From Diorhabda sublineata (Eukaryota; Arthropoda; Insecta; Coleoptera; Chrysomelidae), in NCBI RefSeq assembly GCF_026230105.1, contig NC_079478.1, forward strand, positions 9,811,653 to 9,875,652: a stretch of DNA of 64,000 bases. Reading direction: 5' to 3'. The translations under genes and the position numbers were made by a program. Numbering within the stretch: position 1 is the stretch's first letter; every line of letters begins with the position of its first letter. Shown here piece after piece: positions 47,658 through 60,996 of the stretch. Under the pieces are notes generated by a model. That model saw only the letters and a list, made by a program, of their open reading frames with translations. It did no database searches and was not told where the DNA came from.

Positions 47658-50420
47658 GTTTCTCATGAATTCGCCATTGCTCACATGAAATTATGATGAT
47701 AAAACAACTTTACTCCGGTCAACCATACAAATTGGTAAATAATTTTTTTTTCTCTAAAATTCGAATAAACCTAGATACGAGAATGTTTGTAAAGACTGTG
47801 TGATCTTAAACTTCCAATCACTTCCATATTTATTAATTTATGAATATTTTGGTGCAATCCCAAATACCCGTTTTAGGAAGTGTTTTCAACTCTATGCAAA
47901 AATTATAAATATTAGTGCTACAGTTTCGAAAGTGAAGACTTTTTCTAGGAAATTTTGATCTTCTTGAATCTCTTTTCAGGCCCGTTTTTTTTGCTTATAA
48001 CACTTGCAATTTTACCCAGCGGCCCTTCAATTTTTTCAAAAACTTTCTACGTGCTATTTCGAATCGAATGATATAATTTTTGGAGAAAAAGAAATAAGTT
48101 TGACTACTACTATGATAGAGATGTAAGGGAAAATAGCTTTATTTGGATAAAAAATAGTTTCTAGCAATACATAAGGAATGTTTCATTCTACTCCCAATAG
48201 TTTTTGACTAGCTCCACGTGCTTGCGAGATTTGGGCATCAAGTATGTTCATAGAATAAAGATTATTTCGCACAGAAAACTGATCAATGAAATCATCAGAA
48301 ATTCTCTAAATAAGAAGAACTTATCAGGGGGAATTTTGCTAACCGCATACGACGAAACATTTGTTTCTATTTCTTGTTGGTATACTCCAAATTATAGTAT
48401 TTTGTGAGAATATGGTGAAATTTTTTAGGATTTATTAGAAATTGATTTTTAATTGTTATTACGAAATTTTCAAGAGCACGTTTCAGCTTCGTCACTCGGA
48501 TATTTTTACCTTGAGAGAGGTTTTCTAATCAATGTTGTTTATACCTTCAAATTTTTTATCACGTTATCATACAAATACTTACAGTTATCATATCGATCAT
48601 TAAATGAAAGAATGAAAGTCCCATTATTTTTATCGATTTTGCGAATATACTATTGCAATTTATGTTTAAAGTAAACACACATATATAAACGAACTCTTTG
48701 AACCCTTAATTTGCACAGTAATTACAAATCAATTTTATATTTGAATTATAGTTTTAATAATTATTTAAGTGTAAAGATATCAAAGAGCGATTTGTATTAT
48801 ACCTTTCTAACGACGAACCAGGATTGATTTCACCTCGAATCTCTTATTCAGTACTTTTTTTTGATTCAACAATCAGAAAGTTGAAATATTAGTTTTTCTC
48901 ACCATCTTATACTCATCATAATTCATTTATCATTTGGGTCGAAACTGAAATTAGAATTTCTGTGATCAATAATTAGAAGGCACAAGGTGGGTTCAATTAA
49001 AGATCTAACTTGAAGATCTGTCCTTTCGAAATCGTAAAGTAAATGATGCTTTTTTTGATCTTGTTTTGTTGTTTGTAAGCGAATTTTTTATCTTTCTAGA
49101 AATCACATTCAAATAAGTGGTTGTTTATTAGATAGTAGATATAAGAACTTTTGGTAAACTATGATGGTGTATTATCAGCTAAACCAGAACGACTAAACTG
49201 GAATATTTGGAACCGTTGGTGATATTCGTCCTGAACACTCTGTTTACATACTACTAAATCAACTCTAACAATAACACTGACTGACGCGGGTTTCGATAAT
49301 CAAGTTATCGTCTTCAGAGACTGAAGGTAAACTTTAGTCAGACAGTGTTATTGTGAGTGTTAGTGTAGTGGTAGTTTAAACAATGTGTCCAGTAACCCAC
49401 AACGTTATTTTTATCAGAGCTTACAAATATCGCTTTCTGTTGTTGGTGATAATTTGAAACTCAACCTACAAAAACTTTTCATTTAATTTAGCTCGATGAT
49501 CCATTTATAACTTCATAGTTTGTATTTGTTTATGGATATTTACTCAGTTTGTAGATTTAATATTAATAACTACACTTGCCTACGAGATGTTCAAACCAAT
49601 ATTTTTATAATGCTATAAATGAAAGAAAAAATATTCATTGAGCTCTAATACACTTTTCAAAATGTTCATTAGATCGTTTATTCTGTTAAAAGTAAAAAAG
49701 TTAATGAGGGTGTATTAAATTGATTTTTATTCATGAGCTGAACAACTTTATACAGTATGTTAGTTATTGTCTTTTTAAGTTTTCATTTGTGTTTTAAAAT
49801 TAATGGTTTTGTATATTAGGAAAAAAGTGATACGAGCTGTAGCTTTAGCTTTTCTTGTGGAAAGATTTGTAATATTTATGGTAAAGTCATAAGCCAGACT
49901 ATTTTCTGAAAATGTGAAGAAGGCTTTTTTCATGTATTATGATTTCCTAATCCAAGAAAAAGAGTGGGCTTCCTATGTGTGTTATAACAACTGTAGCGTG
50001 GCAGTGGATCAGTGGATGAAAGGGAACAGAAGAAGAAGTTGCAAATGGTACTGCGAGAACTTTTCAACCATTTTAATGCTATTTTCGTATGACAGAGACT
50101 GAAGATTAATCCAAAGAAAGCCGAGTCGAATATCCAAGTTTGTGATCTGCCATGGTCTGGTCTTTACAATGTATACTTACAATACCATCGGCGTTTTTAG
50201 ATTATATTATTTTAGAAAATTATGAAGATAATAACAGGAAACTTGAAAAACAGGGTACTATTCACGCTTGGTTCCAGTTTTGTAGAATAACATATGATTG
50301 TTCAAAAAGAGTTATATGATTCAATAAGTAATTTGGGGTTGTCCAAGTAATGTTCAGAGCTTCTTGGTTCCCGTTTTAAGGAGTGGAGATTCCTTGCCAA
50401 AGAAACAAAAATTACGAAAA
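47658..50420. other. Intergenic sequence, nothing recognised
   Basis: AT-rich. The short frames at 48204-48674 and 49914-50102 have no domain signals. No repeat family was recognised by eye. Confidence 0.35.
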
Positions 50421-50424
50421 TGTA

Positions 50425-51640
50425 TTGATATCTAGTTAGCCTAGACCAGCTCCACGCATAAACAACATATTGCGTTACCATAGCTACGAACAATAACTTA
50501 TTAGAAGTGTCAGTGTAAAGTTTGACGTCGAAAAAGTAAATCAGAGTTACGCAATAAATTAAAAGAAAAAAGACGTCCACCGAAATAGTGAAAATCGACA
50601 AATTGGAGTATCGGGCCATCATCAAGTACCAGTTTTTAAAAGGGTTAAGAGGTAAGCAGATTTACGAAGATATGCTTAATACCCTTGATGATCAATGTCC
50701 TTCGATGAGACCGTGAAAAATTGGACTGCAAGCTTCAAAAGAGATGAATTTTCCATTGAAGATGATGACCGATCAGGAAGGCCAGTTTCTGTGTCAGACC
50801 CCGAAAATATCGATGCCGTTCATGACATTTTATTAGACCGTCGAATTGGGCTAGAACGGATATCTAAAGGACTGAATATTTCATAGGAACGCGTTCATCA
50901 TATAGTTCACGTCATGTTTGAATGTTGATCACAAGTGTGCAAGGGTAGAAACATCGCGTTCGATCTGTCCTCGATTTGAAAACGATGTAGACTTCTTAAA
51001 CCGAATTTTTACTATGGATGAGACTAGGGTACATTTCTACGATCCAGAAATAAAGCAACAATCGATGGAATGGCAACAATCTGGTTCTCCAAGACCAAAG
51101 TTTCGTGTCCAAAAATCTCCTGGAAAAGTTCTTGCTCCAGTTTTTTGGGATTGCCATGGAGTAATCATGATTGATTTTCTGGATAAGGGTAGAACAATAA
51201 CTGGAGATTACTATTCGATATTACTGATCACTCTACGGGAAAAAATTAAACAGAAAAGACGCGGAAAGCTATTCAAAGGTGTTTTGTTTTTGCAGGAAAA
51301 CGCCCATGCACACAAATCTCATGCCGCCGTGATTTAGGGTTTGGATTACTAGAGCACCCCATTTATTCACCAGATTTGCCTCCGTCCGACTATCATTTCT
51401 TTCCTCAACTGAAAAAAGTTTAAAAGGTGGTAAATTTTCTTCCATCGTAAAAAAAGCTGTGGAGGTCTGGTTTGCAAAGCAAGAATAAACATTTTTTTTG
51501 AAAGGTCTAGAGATGCTGCAGGTTCGCTGTAATAAATGTATCCCATCAAGAGGAGAATATGTTGAGTAATAAAATATTTTGACATTGAAATTTTGTTTGG
51601 TTCTATAGTAGGCTAAAAATTTTTCAATATATTTTCATAA
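50425..51640 (+). mobile_element. Near-complete mariner with a damaged catalytic triad
   Basis: The transposase begins about 50590 (KIDKLEYRAIIKY with a GTG where the start ATG should be). It continues through the helix-turn-helix part (DDDRSGRPVSVSDPENIDAV), the first catalytic block TMDET (about 51015), DPEIKQQSMEW and FWDCHGVIMIDFL, to SPDLPPSDYH in a shifted frame. In the second block the Asp of 'QDNAPAH' is Glu (QENAHAH). Stops follow ISK..NIS and AAVI. The right end carries a TAGTAGGCTAAAAATTTTTC-like terminus and a degenerate counterpart lies near 50430-50455. A dead mariner of the type common in insects. Confidence 0.85.
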
Positions 51641-54049
51641 CTATTTAGAAAAAGATATACTATGTTTGCCATATTTTACAATATGGAAAATTTGTTATGT
51701 GCCTGTATTGATTGTGCTTATTTATAGTCACTCTAAATGCCAATGGAAGAAAATATGTATCTCCTTTTAAGAAAAAAAAATAAAATCAATTACAATCGCT
51801 ACCAGTGGCAGAAATGTGGTGATTTGAGAGTTGTCGCAATTTTAGTGGGGCTTCAGGGAGAGTACGGAATATATTTTGGTGTTTTCTGAGTTTGTAGAAC
51901 AGTAGTGCAGTAAATGAATACTAGTGGGGCAAATTTGTCAAGAAAGGTACGAATTCAATCGGGATCTTAAATTGTTAAGTATGTACCTCTTGTAGATCCT
52001 AAATAGTTATTGTGACTCCAATTTCCATTAAACTTGATCTATAAATTGAATAATGAAAAACATTGTGAAGGTTACGTTTCTTTATTTTTAAATAATCCAA
52101 ATACCTAATACAAGTTTTTTCCCAGTTAAGTTACGCCAAGTTAGGGGAGGATATTTATATTATAATAAATTAGAAAAGTTGCTGGGCTAAAGTAATTTCT
52201 TAGAAAAACATGATACACAAGAGCTTAGTGCTTTTAACTCATTCATAAGTATCTTGAGGTTATTTTTGGTTAACAATATCGGTAGAAACTACAAACATTA
52301 AGTTAATGAACTCTTAGATTTCTATAAATCGTTTGGCTGCCGAATGTTATAAAAAATTAATTTCCTCTATTTCTATTTATCCTTTTTTCCAGTTGTTGGC
52401 AAAAAACTAGCATTGATAGTTCTCGATGGTAAACCCTTTTTTTAACTTTCATTTCCTTAGTGAAATTATAAGGAGTGGGCATATTGGGGTCTCGGAATAA
52501 ACCAAAAAGGGTTGATTAGTTGTGTGACTACAGAATCGGATCACTTCTTATCAATGAACGAATAACCACCTTCTTCTTCATATAAAGTTCGGCAAATACA
52601 GGAGTGAAGGTCTAGAAACGTACGAGAGGTACGAAGTTAAAATGAGAAAGTATTCGAATGACAAACAGGGTGATATGCGCTTACTGAATTAGTGCGGTAA
52701 ATAGTCTAAATTCCGTACCCCAGATTAAAATATATATTAAGTAATATTCTTCAATTATTCAGGAGACGTTGGTTTTTGATATTTTTCTTTTCTTGTTTGG
52801 AGTAGAAACTTATGAATATTCCCCATTTTCTATTTACCTCATCTCCTTTTCAATATTTGAAGTCGTTTGCCCACTGACACCTGATTCTTCCCGGCGCATA
52901 AAATAAATTATATTTGTCAAAATTTCTCGACTCTGTCCAGTCAAAACTTTTCTTTTCGCTTGTGATTTGAATTCCATTTTATATCACTGTGAGAATAATA
53001 ATATCTTTATTTTGCACCAATAAATATTTTTCTCGGTATCCAGTAAAAACAATGAAAGTTGGTATCTACTATCTAACAGACACAATAGAACTGTTAATAG
53101 TAGTCAAGTATAACTGCTTGAGGGACCGCACTAATCTCTACTACCATTATCTAGTAACGCGCATTGCCGAGAGTGGCTATTTCACATTCATTCCTGTATT
53201 TGCCAAAGTGTACAATGTTATTTTCTCATCATATTTCAACCATAATTTCAGTCCCTGATGATGGATAACACAGAATCACAACAAAAACTTTCATAAACTA
53301 GTCGGCATAGAGGTGTTTTGTTTCTAACAATTTCTTATTACAATTCTAATTCTAACCTGACTTTTAAAAACAACTGAGCAAATTAAATTGCATAAAGGTG
53401 GTGAGTAGACGAATTGAACTGTCTATATTTTTTTTCCAATCGGAATGTAAATTGAAAAGAGTCTACTGGGGTATGGTTTATGATGACTACCATACAGTAA
53501 TCATTTTGAAACTATTTACTCCAATAATACCTTTTGTGAGTTTATTTGCGAAATCGATATTAATGATGGGACTTCCCTTTAATCAATTGATACGATAATT
53601 TTATATATGTGTGTAATGATAACAAAACGATAAAAATTTAAAGGTGTGAATGTTATTGAATGTTATTGAATAGAAAACCTATCTGAAGGTGAAATACTCG
53701 ATCGACGAAACCAAAACGTAAGAATAAGTTGTATTAGTTGAGAAATCGGATTTAAATAAATTTAATTCCTACACATAGTAAGTTTTCTTTTGCTTGTATC
53801 CTTGTAAGACTTACCGCATTTTTCTGAATCCGTTTAAAAATTGTTATGTTTTTGCGCACTAATAAAAACTTTTTTAATTCAAACATCTGTAGACAACTTG
53901 ACGTAATTGTAACTTTTCATATTAATATTAATACGAAGAAAACTGTTTTCGTTGTTGGGTAGATGTGGAGAAAAATGATTTAAATATTATTTTTCACCTG
54001 GAAAGATACGGAGGAGAAGTTCCGTAAATATTATACTGAAATTGTTTTG
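51641..54049. other. Intergenic sequence, nothing recognised
   Basis: AT-rich; open frames (for example 52989-53258) have no recognisable motif. Confidence 0.35.
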
Positions 54050-54660
54050 CTTTTAAGAGTGGCCATATACGGATGGATAATGCAGAACGTCTAGGTCCGT
54101 CAATCACGGTACTAGTCCAGAAATGGTTTAATGAGCTCCGTGATAAAGTACTTAGCGAGTAAATATTCTAAATTTAAGTGGAAGCAATATTTTGAATGTA
54201 AGGTTACATATGACAAATAAATCTAAAACTTAGATAGCACGATTGCTTAGTGCTGATAAAAAGCAACATTCAATCGATTGTTGTGAAATGTAATATCAAA
54301 GGAGCAGAAATCAAGTCGAAATAATGGATATCCAAGGAACGTGCTACAAAGAAAGCGTTTATTCAGCTTTAAGTTCATGAGTACAGTATTTTGGGATTCC
54401 AAAAGTGTAATTTCGCTTGATTATTTTGAAAAGGGTAAGCTATAACTGGTTAATACCATTCTAGTTTTCTCACAAGTTTTGTCTGAATTTGCGTTGAGCT
54501 ACGCTACGACTTATTCCTTCATCTATCTTATTCGGTTGATCTGGTTTCCTCCGATTACTTTTTGTATTCAATTAATAGGGCTATAATAGAGACAGACAAA
54601 CGTCTATTAGGCGTACATTTTTTAGGTGGCTTGAGAAAATTGGTAACTCCTGAGTCAATA
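54050..54660 (+). mobile_element. Strongly decayed mariner relic
   Basis: The + strand across frames reads SGHIRMDNAERLGPSI (compare mariner 'GRT...DAERSGRP'), KERATKKAFIQL (about 54340), a TITGQYY-like segment with stops, and YSVDLVSSDYFLYS with RLLGVHF (compare 'YSPDLAPSDYFLF...L.GKRF'). Many stops and indels. Confidence 0.55.
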
Positions 54661-55684
54661 TTGGAACAAAAATATTTTTCACCGCAAAGTAACTTTATCA
54701 TTGAAAACTCATTCTTTTGTCAATGTTGAGTAAATCACTACAGAATTATTGATATATTTGAGAGCAATGATTTATTTCCACCACAAACAACAACTAAAGA
54801 ATAAAATCACTTGAAAACGGTGGCCCTGCAGATAAAATCAGTGTCTCCATCTAATGGAACAAATTAGTATTTGCCTTTCGAGTCATTTTTTTCCATACTT
54901 TGAAAATTTCACAGTCGTATATCGAATTTTCAAATTTATGGGGAAATTTTATTTTAGTTGATTATTTCACTTCAAAAAGAATCAGATTAACAGAAAATAA
55001 CAACATTATAATAGTGTTATGAAATGAGGACATACATCTTCAATCTCAATCATGAAAATTCCTAACATTCGAGATACATGTGAATAAAGAAAAATTAAAA
55101 TCTTTATTTACAAATAGTTACCAGAAATGAGGAAGATCCACGTAAACTGATATTATTCACTTGACATGCAACATGTACTGCCTGTTTGGCACGAACACTT
55201 GCATGTCAGAAAGCATTTTTCATGCATAAAAATGTGCAAAAATTTGATTCCACAAGTAATAATGTTGAATACAGATTGTCCAGAGACTTTTGTAAGCACA
55301 AAATATAAATACTAGAGTTATTTTATGTCCATATAACTCATTTCAGCTTTATCTAAAATAATATATGTGTATGCGAATGAAACATAAGCAGTCTAGTGAT
55401 CTGATCAAAGGAAGCACGCTTGATTATTTGAGAATTTGGTTCTAGAGTACACAGATGAAATATTTCAAACACATCCAAATTGTAATTAATGAGCAGCTGA
55501 AGACTTCCACTTCAATTGGAACATCTCTAAAATTTTAAGAGGGTTACTTACAATCTTTTGAAAAAAATTAATATTAATATTGAAGAAACCTTCCACTTTG
55601 ATAACGCCATGGAATCTTCTGCGTATTTTAAGACTTTTCTTCGCATTTTTATCGGTTGTCCGTTGATTTCAGGATCTGTTGAAT
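54661..55684. other. Upstream region of the adenylate cyclase gene
   Basis: AT-rich with no recognised element. A TTGATTTCAG acceptor-like sequence ends at 55672, in frame with the cyclase start, so an untranslated or short coding exon further left is possible. An in-frame TGA at 55664 excludes simple extension. Confidence 0.4.
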
Positions 55685-58600
55685 ATGGAAGAAACTGATA
55701 GCATCGATAACGTCATACTATCCAGGATAAGTTTAAAAGATATATCACTTCTGAGCGAAGACGATTTCGAGGGTCAAATCTTGAAAAAAAGTCCTTTGAC
55801 ACACGATGAAAGAAAGTGGAGATTATCTCATTTGAGGGTATTTTGTAGATTATTTCTAGCTTAGTTATGTAAAATGTGCAGTTTTCCTTTTTTTTCAGAA
55901 TCAGTTTGAATCATATGAACTACAGGATCTTTTCAAATCTTATACGAAGAAAGTGAACCATGGATATTTATCATTATTTCTTATACTTCAGTGTTTTTTG
56001 TGTATTACACATGTGAGTTTTGTAGTCTATAGGAACTATGTAAGTACATTCTATGTCGAATTTGATAAACAACTAAATTAATGATTGCATTACTGAAACT
56101 ATAAAGAGCCTTTTATCAGCATATTACAACTGAACTAAGATATATAATTATAAAATCAAAGATAAGAAAGGAAAGAAAAAGCTTTATTTTAAATTCAGCA
56201 TAGTACAGAGAAATTTTTTGGTGAAGATCATTCTCTGATGTACTAGGTCAGTTAGATAAGGTTTCTTTCCAACCTTAACGACTTCAGATGTTAGATGATA
56301 TTCATTTGTGAATAAAAACACTAGAGCTAATGAGCCTAAGCATAGTCAGTATTTGTTATATTAGAAAATATGGGCCCTTTATAATGTTAAAATCTTATAT
56401 ATTTAGAGAAATCAAAAAAGTATTATGAAAATAGGGTAATTTCAATTACAGCTGCTATGAAATGAAAATTATGAAAATATTATCTTCTTTACTCAAATAA
56501 TTTGGTGAGATTCACTGCCGTTTGCATTTTGAATTATCATGTAGGACCCATATTTTGTCTCCAGTGAACAAGTGATAAAAAAACGGTTATGTATGGTGCC
56601 GCTCGAGTAGATTATGGGGGGCCCAAAAAACTGCTTTATTTATGTTTTCAATCTGCTGCTCATTTCTACATATTGCGCGTTGCACTTTAGGGTTTTCTCA
56701 AGAAGTTGCAGTTAAAGGTTTACCATGGTCACTAGATATAATCCCCATCTAACATATGTGAGATATAATGTAGACTAGATAGATCAATTTTCACAAATCT
56801 GCGCAGACCCTTGTACCGTTGATACACGATTCTAGAATTGCTTGGAACGAGGTGACGCAAGTAGAAATGTACCACATCCCTGTATCGATACTACAGAAGT
56901 GTATTTAGCTTCAGAGTTGTCAAACACATTATCAGTAGTTTTTATTACTGCATATTCATGAGATATAATGTAAATTTTATTCTAGAGTAGTGAGGTACTC
57001 AAATTACTAAAAAATTATTTATTCTTTCTGTTATTAGGTATTATTTATAAACTAGTATTATCTATTCTTTCATATTTTATATGCGTTATACAAAATAATA
57101 GAAAAACAATAGCTAATGAATCAACTATATCAGAGAATGATTAAGTACAGTTATTGATTGTTGAGTATAGAGAGATTTAAGTATCTTGGAAACTGTGTGA
57201 CGTAATTTTTAAAAATTTTGGTTTCTGATGAATATGTAATATGCTAGAATGGTGTTTCATAGATAGGTAAGTGTCTGGGATCCAAACAAACGATTGAAGA
57301 AGTACAGAAGACTGAGATTCACAGAATCACGGAATTACTTTAAGCACTTAATTATAAAAATAGTTTCATTAGTACGATTTACATTCAATAATCAAGAGAA
57401 TTTATTATTAAAGATAAATTGACTCACAAAAACTTTTTTGACATTAAAACAATTTAACAAGATATCAATTTTCCTCTAATCATTCAAATGTGAATGACGT
57501 TTGTTGTTAAAACAATATAACAGAGATAAATGTTATTCAAATATAAACAAAATTAATGATTGAAAGAATAATCTTCTAGTATATAAAATTCTCGTGTCGC
57601 TGTGTTTGTGATTGAACTAATCCGAAACGGCTTGACCGATTTGTGTGCAAATCGGGTAGATCTGAGAATCGAACATCTATTTTTCATATAACTCTCAATT
57701 TTTCATCCTTCTACGATCAACCTCTATATGTCTAGACAGCTATGAAGAGTTTTAATTTGAAATATATTCGCTCCTTTAATAAAGAATATTTTATTAATCT
57801 AAATAACTATACATATACAACACTTTCGATTATAAGTACATCCCTACACACTTATAGAAGTTAGTTATTTTTATTGAACTAGAAAAATATTTCATATATG
57901 TAATTGATATGGTTGAACAACGTTTGCCGGATCAGCTGGTAAGTATATATAAATTCGCCTTTAGTCTTTCATATGTGAGGAAAGATTTTTTTCGTTTGGA
58001 ACCAGGACATTCAAAAATCGAGAAGGGATTAATAATGCGGCATATATGTCCGATATAATGGTATCAATATTGTTGTAAGACTTTTTAAATTTCTGGAAAT
58101 ATAATATTATAATATAAATCAAACAGTATTTCATAACCTCCTTTAGAACCATTAACTAGAAGCATCGAAACTTCCCTTTTAATCAAAATACTGTTTTCAT
58201 GCGAAGCAGAAATCTCAATCCTTATCTATTAATAGACTTATTTTACAATGTTTTTCAAATTTACTAGACTATCAATATTGAAATGATGATATAAAATGAT
58301 TATTAATTTGATTTGTAATTATTTTAGACGGATTTATCAGAGGTACTACCAGACGTGATACTATATTTGATAATAATAATATTATCGATATCCTGTTTGT
58401 TCACGGTAGATCGAATAGCTTCCAAATGGAACAAGTTACATTATGTAGCCTTTATGGCATTTAGTTTAGTATTTTTTGTGAATTTTTTCGTTCCGATCTA
58501 CCACAGCCCTCACGGGAAATATAGACCTGCCTATACACCTCATCTGATAGTAACTTGTTATCTATTTTTGGGAATTGAGAAGTTGTCTATTGCCTCATTG

Positions 58601-60953
58601 ATGGGTGCTGGAATATCGATATTTCATTTATCTACTTTATATTTTGTTACTTACTCGAATGATGATATGATATGGAGAAAGGTAAGTTAAGATTCGGTTA
58701 ATATTGCTAAATTGAAAAATCTGAAAATGTTTGTCATAATATTGTCCTTACTTTTGAGAACCTTGGCATATTTCTATATCATATATTTAACTACTGCATT
58801 TTGTTTTTATCAGAATCAATTAAATTAATTTTAATAACCCTAATAAAACGGCTGCAATATTTTTTATTTTTATTGTAGATAATATCTGACGCCATATTTA
58901 CGGCGTTTATGAACTGCCAGGGAATTTACTACAGATTTATGAATGAAATTGTAATAAGGCGAAGTTTTTTGGACCGAAGGGATTGTATTATGTCGACGCA
59001 TCAATTGAAACACGAAAAAGCACAAGTGGTAAGGAAATAATCAATCACTTTCTCAATCATTGGAATGGGTTTCATTAATTCAAAATAGAATTGAGTTAGT
59101 CAATCCAATCTACTTTATAATATAAGAACTGTTTTTATATCAGAGAAATCATCACTAAGACTTTTTTAATGTTTTGCTGCTTACCTTTCATAAATTAAAA
59201 AAAATGAGATAACTCGCGTTGTATTAAAAGTAGGTTACGATCTACCGCAGGCATCTTATATTTTATTCGTTCCAGTCTTTTTGGGCCAAAGGCCAGATTG
59301 TGAACTGATGTAGCCCTGGTGTTCTTACGACACCGTCTCCATATGGAGGTTGGTGATCCAAATGGTTATTGTCGCACGAGATCCGCAGCTCTGCAAATTT
59401 CTGTAGACATCTGCGCAAGTCTTTCAGCCATGGATTTTGTCTATGGCAGACCGACCGTTTTCCTTAGATCTTCCCTTCTATTATTAGTGGGAGAATCTCA
59501 TATCGCTCACCTCTCATTATATGTCCTAGGTACTGCAACTTTCTCTCTTTGATTGTCGTGAGAAGTTCTTCATGTTTACCCATTTGCTGTAGGACCTCTA
59601 TGTTTGTCTTGTGTCCATTCAAGACATCCGTAGCATTTTGAACGCATCAATTTTCTTCTCTGTGGCCGCATCCATGGTCCAGCTTTCCCTGGTCAGTCAA
59701 CAATATTTCGTAAGAATTCAAGTACAGTATGCAAATACTAGTGAAAAACCTTACATTACATTTATTAAGGTGAACATACCCTTATACGTATTCTAACTAT
59801 CGTATACTAGCTGAGAGAAATGTTACCTTTAATTGAAGAGTAGACATGTGTTCGGTACTTATAATTTCAATCCTATTGTGGTTAAATTTTGATGTTCTTA
59901 GCTTTAAGATCAATAATAAAGATTTGTACTTGCATTTAACGTATTTCATTTTCGAAAAAATCTGTTCTCACACATACGTGGACCCAAAAACAGAGAACAT
60001 ACTTTAAACATGTTTTTGTGGGTTTTTAAATCATGTATCAAAAGTCACCTTTTTTGAAGCAATCTTGGAACTCTGCTTCAAATAAGTAATCAGCTAAATG
60101 GGTTAAACTCTTATCGTAGCTTAGACATATTCCCTAAAACGTAATTTTGGGGAAATATAGCTGTGCTTTGTACAGAAAAGCTCTTACATGTTCCAGAGTG
60201 ATCAAGGGGCTTTTTGAAAACAAGAGCTTTCTCCAAAAACTATGACATACCAATATAAGTCACAAATAAGAGGTGTTTCGTCTCACAAGCTCACGTTAAA
60301 GAGGTTAATATGTGTCGTGAGATGAACAAGGAAGGCCAATTTCCATAAAGATAACTGTCTGTGTATATATACCGTTAAATTCCAAAAACAGCAATAATAC
60401 TTCACCTTTGCTGAAAGTATGCATTATCCAATAAAGTGAAATAAATTTTCTTGATATGGGCAAGATCCGGCGGTACGGTAGTCTCGCTATTAAATAGTCT
60501 CATCTCTTATTATATAGACACGTTGTCACAGGTAAAATTCATTGTGAAAGTATGACAGGAGTCTCATCATCCGATATTTATAAAATTGTACATAAAAAAG
60601 CGTTGTGTAGAACAAGATCTTATTCAATTTGATGAGAATAATTAGATTTATTGAACAGTACATAATATTTATTTTAATGAAGAAATTCCGACTATAACAA
60701 GGTATTGCCAGCAACCAAACACAACATGTATTTCCGAAAGTTGTAAAACATTTCTCAAACTCAACTTTATCTGTTGTAATTTCTGTTATAAGTTTATTTG
60801 AATAGTTGTTCACTAAATTATCTATCAATTTCAGGATCAACTAATGCAAAGTATTATTCCGGATTACGTTATAAATAAAGTGAAGGAAATATATATAGAA
60901 GCAACGAAAGCTTACATTGAGTCTGGAAAATATATTACAAATAATCCATTCAA
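55685..60953 (+). CDS. Transmembrane adenylate cyclase, N-terminal part (five exons, continues beyond)
   Basis: Exons 55685-55837, 55899-56039, 58328-58681, 58879-59028 and 60835-60953 join in frame at GT-AG sites (about 305 residues). Exon 1 gives a cytosolic N-terminus. Exons 2-4 supply about six membrane helices (LSLFLILQCFLCITHVSFVV, VILYLIIIILSISCLF, AFSLVFFVNFFVPI, LIVTCYLFLGIEKLSI, GAGISIFHLSTLYF, DAIFTAFMNCQGIYY). Then comes RSFLDRRDCI...LKHEKAQVDQLMQSIIPDYV, the helical segment that precedes the C1 catalytic domain in class III cyclases. The last exon ends in phase 2 after NNPF. The catalytic exons (with the FADVV-type metal site) were not found up to 64000 and are presumably further right. 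Known role: ATP to cAMP at the plasma membrane under G-protein control. It resembles the insect ACX/Ac family; subtype not assigned. Confidence 0.85.
56040..58327. other. Intron 2 of the adenylate cyclase gene
   Basis: 2.3 kb. A GC-richer patch at 56500-56900 looks like decayed repeat but could not be assigned. It also holds the rolling-circle element at 57575-57942. The remainder is AT-rich. Confidence 0.5.
57575..57942 (+). mobile_element. Non-autonomous Helitron/Helentron-like element in a cyclase intron
   Basis: It begins TAGTATATAAAATTCTCGTG with TCGCTGTGTTTGTGATTG and a CCGAAACGGCTTGACCGATT motif, and ends AACGTTTGCCGGATCAGCTG(GT). The pair 'CGGCTTGACCGATTTG' near the 5' side and 'ACGTTTGCCGGGTCAGCTAGT' at the 3' end is a hallmark of abundant non-autonomous rolling-circle repeats in insects. 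No coding potential. The end here is GCTGGT rather than GCTAGT. Confidence 0.75.
59240..59700 (-). mobile_element. LINE reverse-transcriptase C-terminal relic in cyclase intron 4
   Basis: The minus strand reads ELLTTIKERKLQYLGHIMRG, then EILPLIIEGKIEGKRSVGRR and PWLKDLRRC. It matches the order of the LINE at 42868-43345 (GHIMQGH, VEGKVEGKRGLGRK, SWLRN), so it belongs to the same or a related RTE-like family, here older and with frameshifts. Confidence 0.75.
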
Positions 60954-60996
60954 GTGAGTAGAATAATTTTTACCCATTCATCGAATGAATGGAATA

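Noticed and set aside
50302..50625. Hydrophobic 107-residue minus-strand frame resembling a chemoreceptor fragment
   Set aside because: It runs antisense through the 5' untranslated part and first codons of the mariner at 50425-51640, so it is best explained as a chance frame.
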